Source: an uncultured Bacteroidales bacterium (GTDB taxonomy: Bacteria > Bacteroidota > Bacteroidia > Bacteroidales > UBA932). From it: a stretch of DNA of 46,053 bases. Location of the stretch: NCBI GenBank assembly GCA_947630665.1, contig CANRID010000017.1:1-46053 (forward strand), read 5' to 3'. Below are positions 44,789 to 46,053 of this stretch, piece after piece. A program made the position numbers and the translations under genes. Numbering within the stretch: position 1 is the first letter of the stretch; every line of letters starts with the position of its first letter. A model generated the notes under the pieces. It worked only from the letters and a program-made list of their open reading frames with translations. It made no database searches and was not told the DNA's origin.

Positions 44789-45952
44789 TCAGTGTTTTTT
44801 AGCGGGGGACCATTGCGAGAGACGCCTGCGGACGGGTTCATCGTAAAGCTTGAGCGCAAGATATGCCAGCACGACCGATCCGGCAACTACTGCCGCGGCT
44901 CCGGGCAGCGACTCCCGGAAAGTAAGGTTTCCATTGCGTACCCATGCCAAATATATATATATAAACGGATAGTGGACAATATAAACGGGATAGGAGATGT
45001 CGCCGAGAAATTTGCAGATGCCGGCAGTGAAGCGGTCGGTAATCTTGCCCGCTGCCGCCGTCCATACGATCAGGGGAAAAAATGCGACAGCGCACAAGGT
45101 ATCATAGACGCCGTTTTTCCAGAGGTGTTCTGCACCGCCTATGCGCGGCATAGCGAGCAGGACGACAACCGCCAGCGAACACCACCAGAAAGCCCCGCGC
45201 AGGTTCTTGCGTCCGCTTTTTTCGCTTTTAAGAAAGAGCCGCGACAGGAGCAGCCCCGCGGAGAAAGCGAACAGCAGCCGCAACATTCCTCCCAAGAAAT
45301 TGATTCCGTCGAGCGAAAAGCCATAGCAAAGATCACCGGGACCGTGGATTGCAAAAACGGCAAGACCGCAGGCGAAGATGCCGGTCCATACAGCAAGCAG
45401 TACGGTGGAAAATCTCCGGATGAACAGGGCGTAGAGGATATTGCCGATATATTCGAAGAACAGTGACCATGTGGGACCGTTGAGAGGGTACATTTCGGCG
45501 AAACCCCGGAACTCGAATCCGGGCGTCATGGGAATCATCAAGGCATTCATCGCTGTAGCGAGCAGGAGCATACCCAAAGGGAGCCGGCTCCAATTGATAT
45601 ACCCCTCGACGGCAAAATCGGGAATCAGGCAGACGGAGGCGCCGACAATCGCGCCGAATACGACCATCGGATGCAGCCGGATGAGACGCCGTTTGAAGAA
45701 ACTCTTTATGGACAGACTTTTGCCCCAGCGGTCATCGTAGGCATATCCGATGACGAACCCCGAAAGGATAAAGAAAAAATCGACCGCCAGATAGCCGTGG
45801 TTGATGCGCTGGTCGATATGACTCGTGGCGAACGATTCAAAAAGGTGAAAGCAGATAACCGTCAGCGCCGCCACACCGCGCAGACCGTCTAAAAGTTCAT
45901 AATGAGGTTTGGTATCGGCGAAAGCCGCGGTAGAAGCGGGAAGTCTCTTCAT
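44789..45952 (-). CDS. Acyltransferase-3 family membrane protein
   Basis: A 387-residue inner-membrane protein with about ten hydrophobic segments of the acyltransferase-3 (OafA/NodX) family. The N-terminus has the family signature LLDGLRGVAALTVICFHLFE, with His36 as probable catalytic base, followed by FFFILSGFVIGYAYDDRW. Such enzymes O-acetylate cell-surface sugars such as O-antigen, capsule or peptidoglycan. The target is unknown because no glycan gene cluster is nearby. The gene looks richer in G and C than its neighbours and carries its own promoter, so it may have been acquired separately. Confidence 0.9.
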   Translation of the reverse strand: MKRLPASTAAFADTKPHYELLDGLRGVAALTVICFHLFESFATSHIDQRINHGYLAVDFFFILSGFVIGYAYDDRWGKSLSIKSFFKRRLIRLHPMVVFGAIVGASVCLIPDFAVEGYINWSRLPLGMLLLATAMNALMIPMTPGFEFRGFAEMYPLNGPTWSLFFEYIGNILYALFIRRFSTVLLAVWTGIFACGLAVFAIHGPGDLCYGFSLDGINFLGGMLRLLFAFSAGLLLSRLFLKSEKSGRKNLRGAFWWCSLAVVVLLAMPRIGGAEHLWKNGVYDTLCAVAFFPLIVWTAAAGKITDRFTAGICKFLGDISYPVYIVHYPFIYIYLAWVRNGNLTFRESLPGAAAVVAGSVVLAYLALKLYDEPVRRRLSQWSPAKKH

Positions 45953-45970
45953 TACTGTCCGGAGTTTGAT

Positions 45971-45994
45971 TGGATGCTTTTGGATGCAAAGATA
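45971..45994 (-). promoter_or_regulatory. Promoter region of the acyltransferase gene with a direct repeat
   Basis: Minus strand TATCTTTG (45994-45987) is a perfect -7 box, placing the start near 45980 and a leader of about 28 bases. TGGATGC on plus occurs twice (45971-45977 and 45981-45987), spaced 10 bases, one turn of the helix apart, covering the start site; it could bind a regulator. Confidence 0.5.
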
Positions 45995-46034
45995 TAAAAG
46001 ATTTGCCGGAAACGCCCGTTCGGAAAAAGCATAC

Positions 46035-46053
46035 TATCTCTTCCGTAGAGATA
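46035..46053. terminator. Hairpin cut by the window edge
   Basis: TATCTC, 7 bases, GAGATA: a 6-bp stem that reaches the last base and may continue outside. It may belong to a terminator of a gene beyond the window. Confidence 0.3.

Overview
The window reads as chromosomal DNA of a Bacteroidales bacterium (phylum Bacteroidota); genus is not resolved. Evidence: a GLPGLI/TonB-barrel pair, a SecA of about 1,100 residues, a Rho with a long disordered insert, an LptD of the Bacteroidota type, an amidase followed by an MCE protein, and many copies of the Bacteroidota -7 promoter box TAnnTTTG upstream of genes. No tRNA, rRNA, CRISPR array or intact mobile element was seen.

Layout. 1-4,950 is an AT-rich accessory stretch, all on the minus strand: a broken start of a C39-peptidase exporter gene at the very edge, an outer-membrane TonB-receptor-like barrel, its GLPGLI partner, decayed coding fragments, a BspA-like leucine-rich-repeat protein and a 68-residue protein. 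4,959-10,248 holds bactofilin, lpdA and secA (minus). mgsA (plus) converges on a short ferredoxin gene at a strong two-sided terminator. Then come an M16 lipoprotein peptidase, a YhcG-type (DUF1016) PD-(D/E)XK nuclease, and a minus-strand RND efflux operon (adaptor, pump, outer-membrane factor) that runs on into lpxA. 22,548-26,021 (plus) has a DUF1573 protein, meaB and a metal exporter. rho, a RidA protein and lptD follow on minus. From 31,615 the plus strand carries an amidase, an MCE protein, dnaA, a histidine dipeptidase and rpe. birA (minus) diverges from rsfS-ftsH-cdsA-psd (plus). pyrF, an M20 dipeptidase and an acyltransferase-3 gene (minus) close the window.

How the genes fit together. 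Most genes are housekeeping, with a cell-envelope theme: LPS synthesis and assembly (lpxA, lptD), phospholipid synthesis (cdsA, psd), lipid transport (MCE), peptidoglycan hydrolysis (amidase), export (secA) and membrane quality control (ftsH). Promoters could be placed by eye in front of about fifteen genes; they decide several start codons (meaB, the histidine dipeptidase, birA, the M20 dipeptidase).

Most unusual points: (1) two 31-nt palindromes, 14 nt apart, inside the DUF1016 nuclease gene, whose differences are largely compensatory; (2) a fragment matching the catalytic start of C39 peptidases beside the GLPGLI/TonB pair; (3) face-to-face divergent promoters forming inverted repeats between birA and rsfS and between lptD and the amidase; (4) a 40-codon leader frame overlapping the start of mgsA; (5) a terminator for rpe buried in the birA coding sequence. 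No complete, clearly new multigene system was found.
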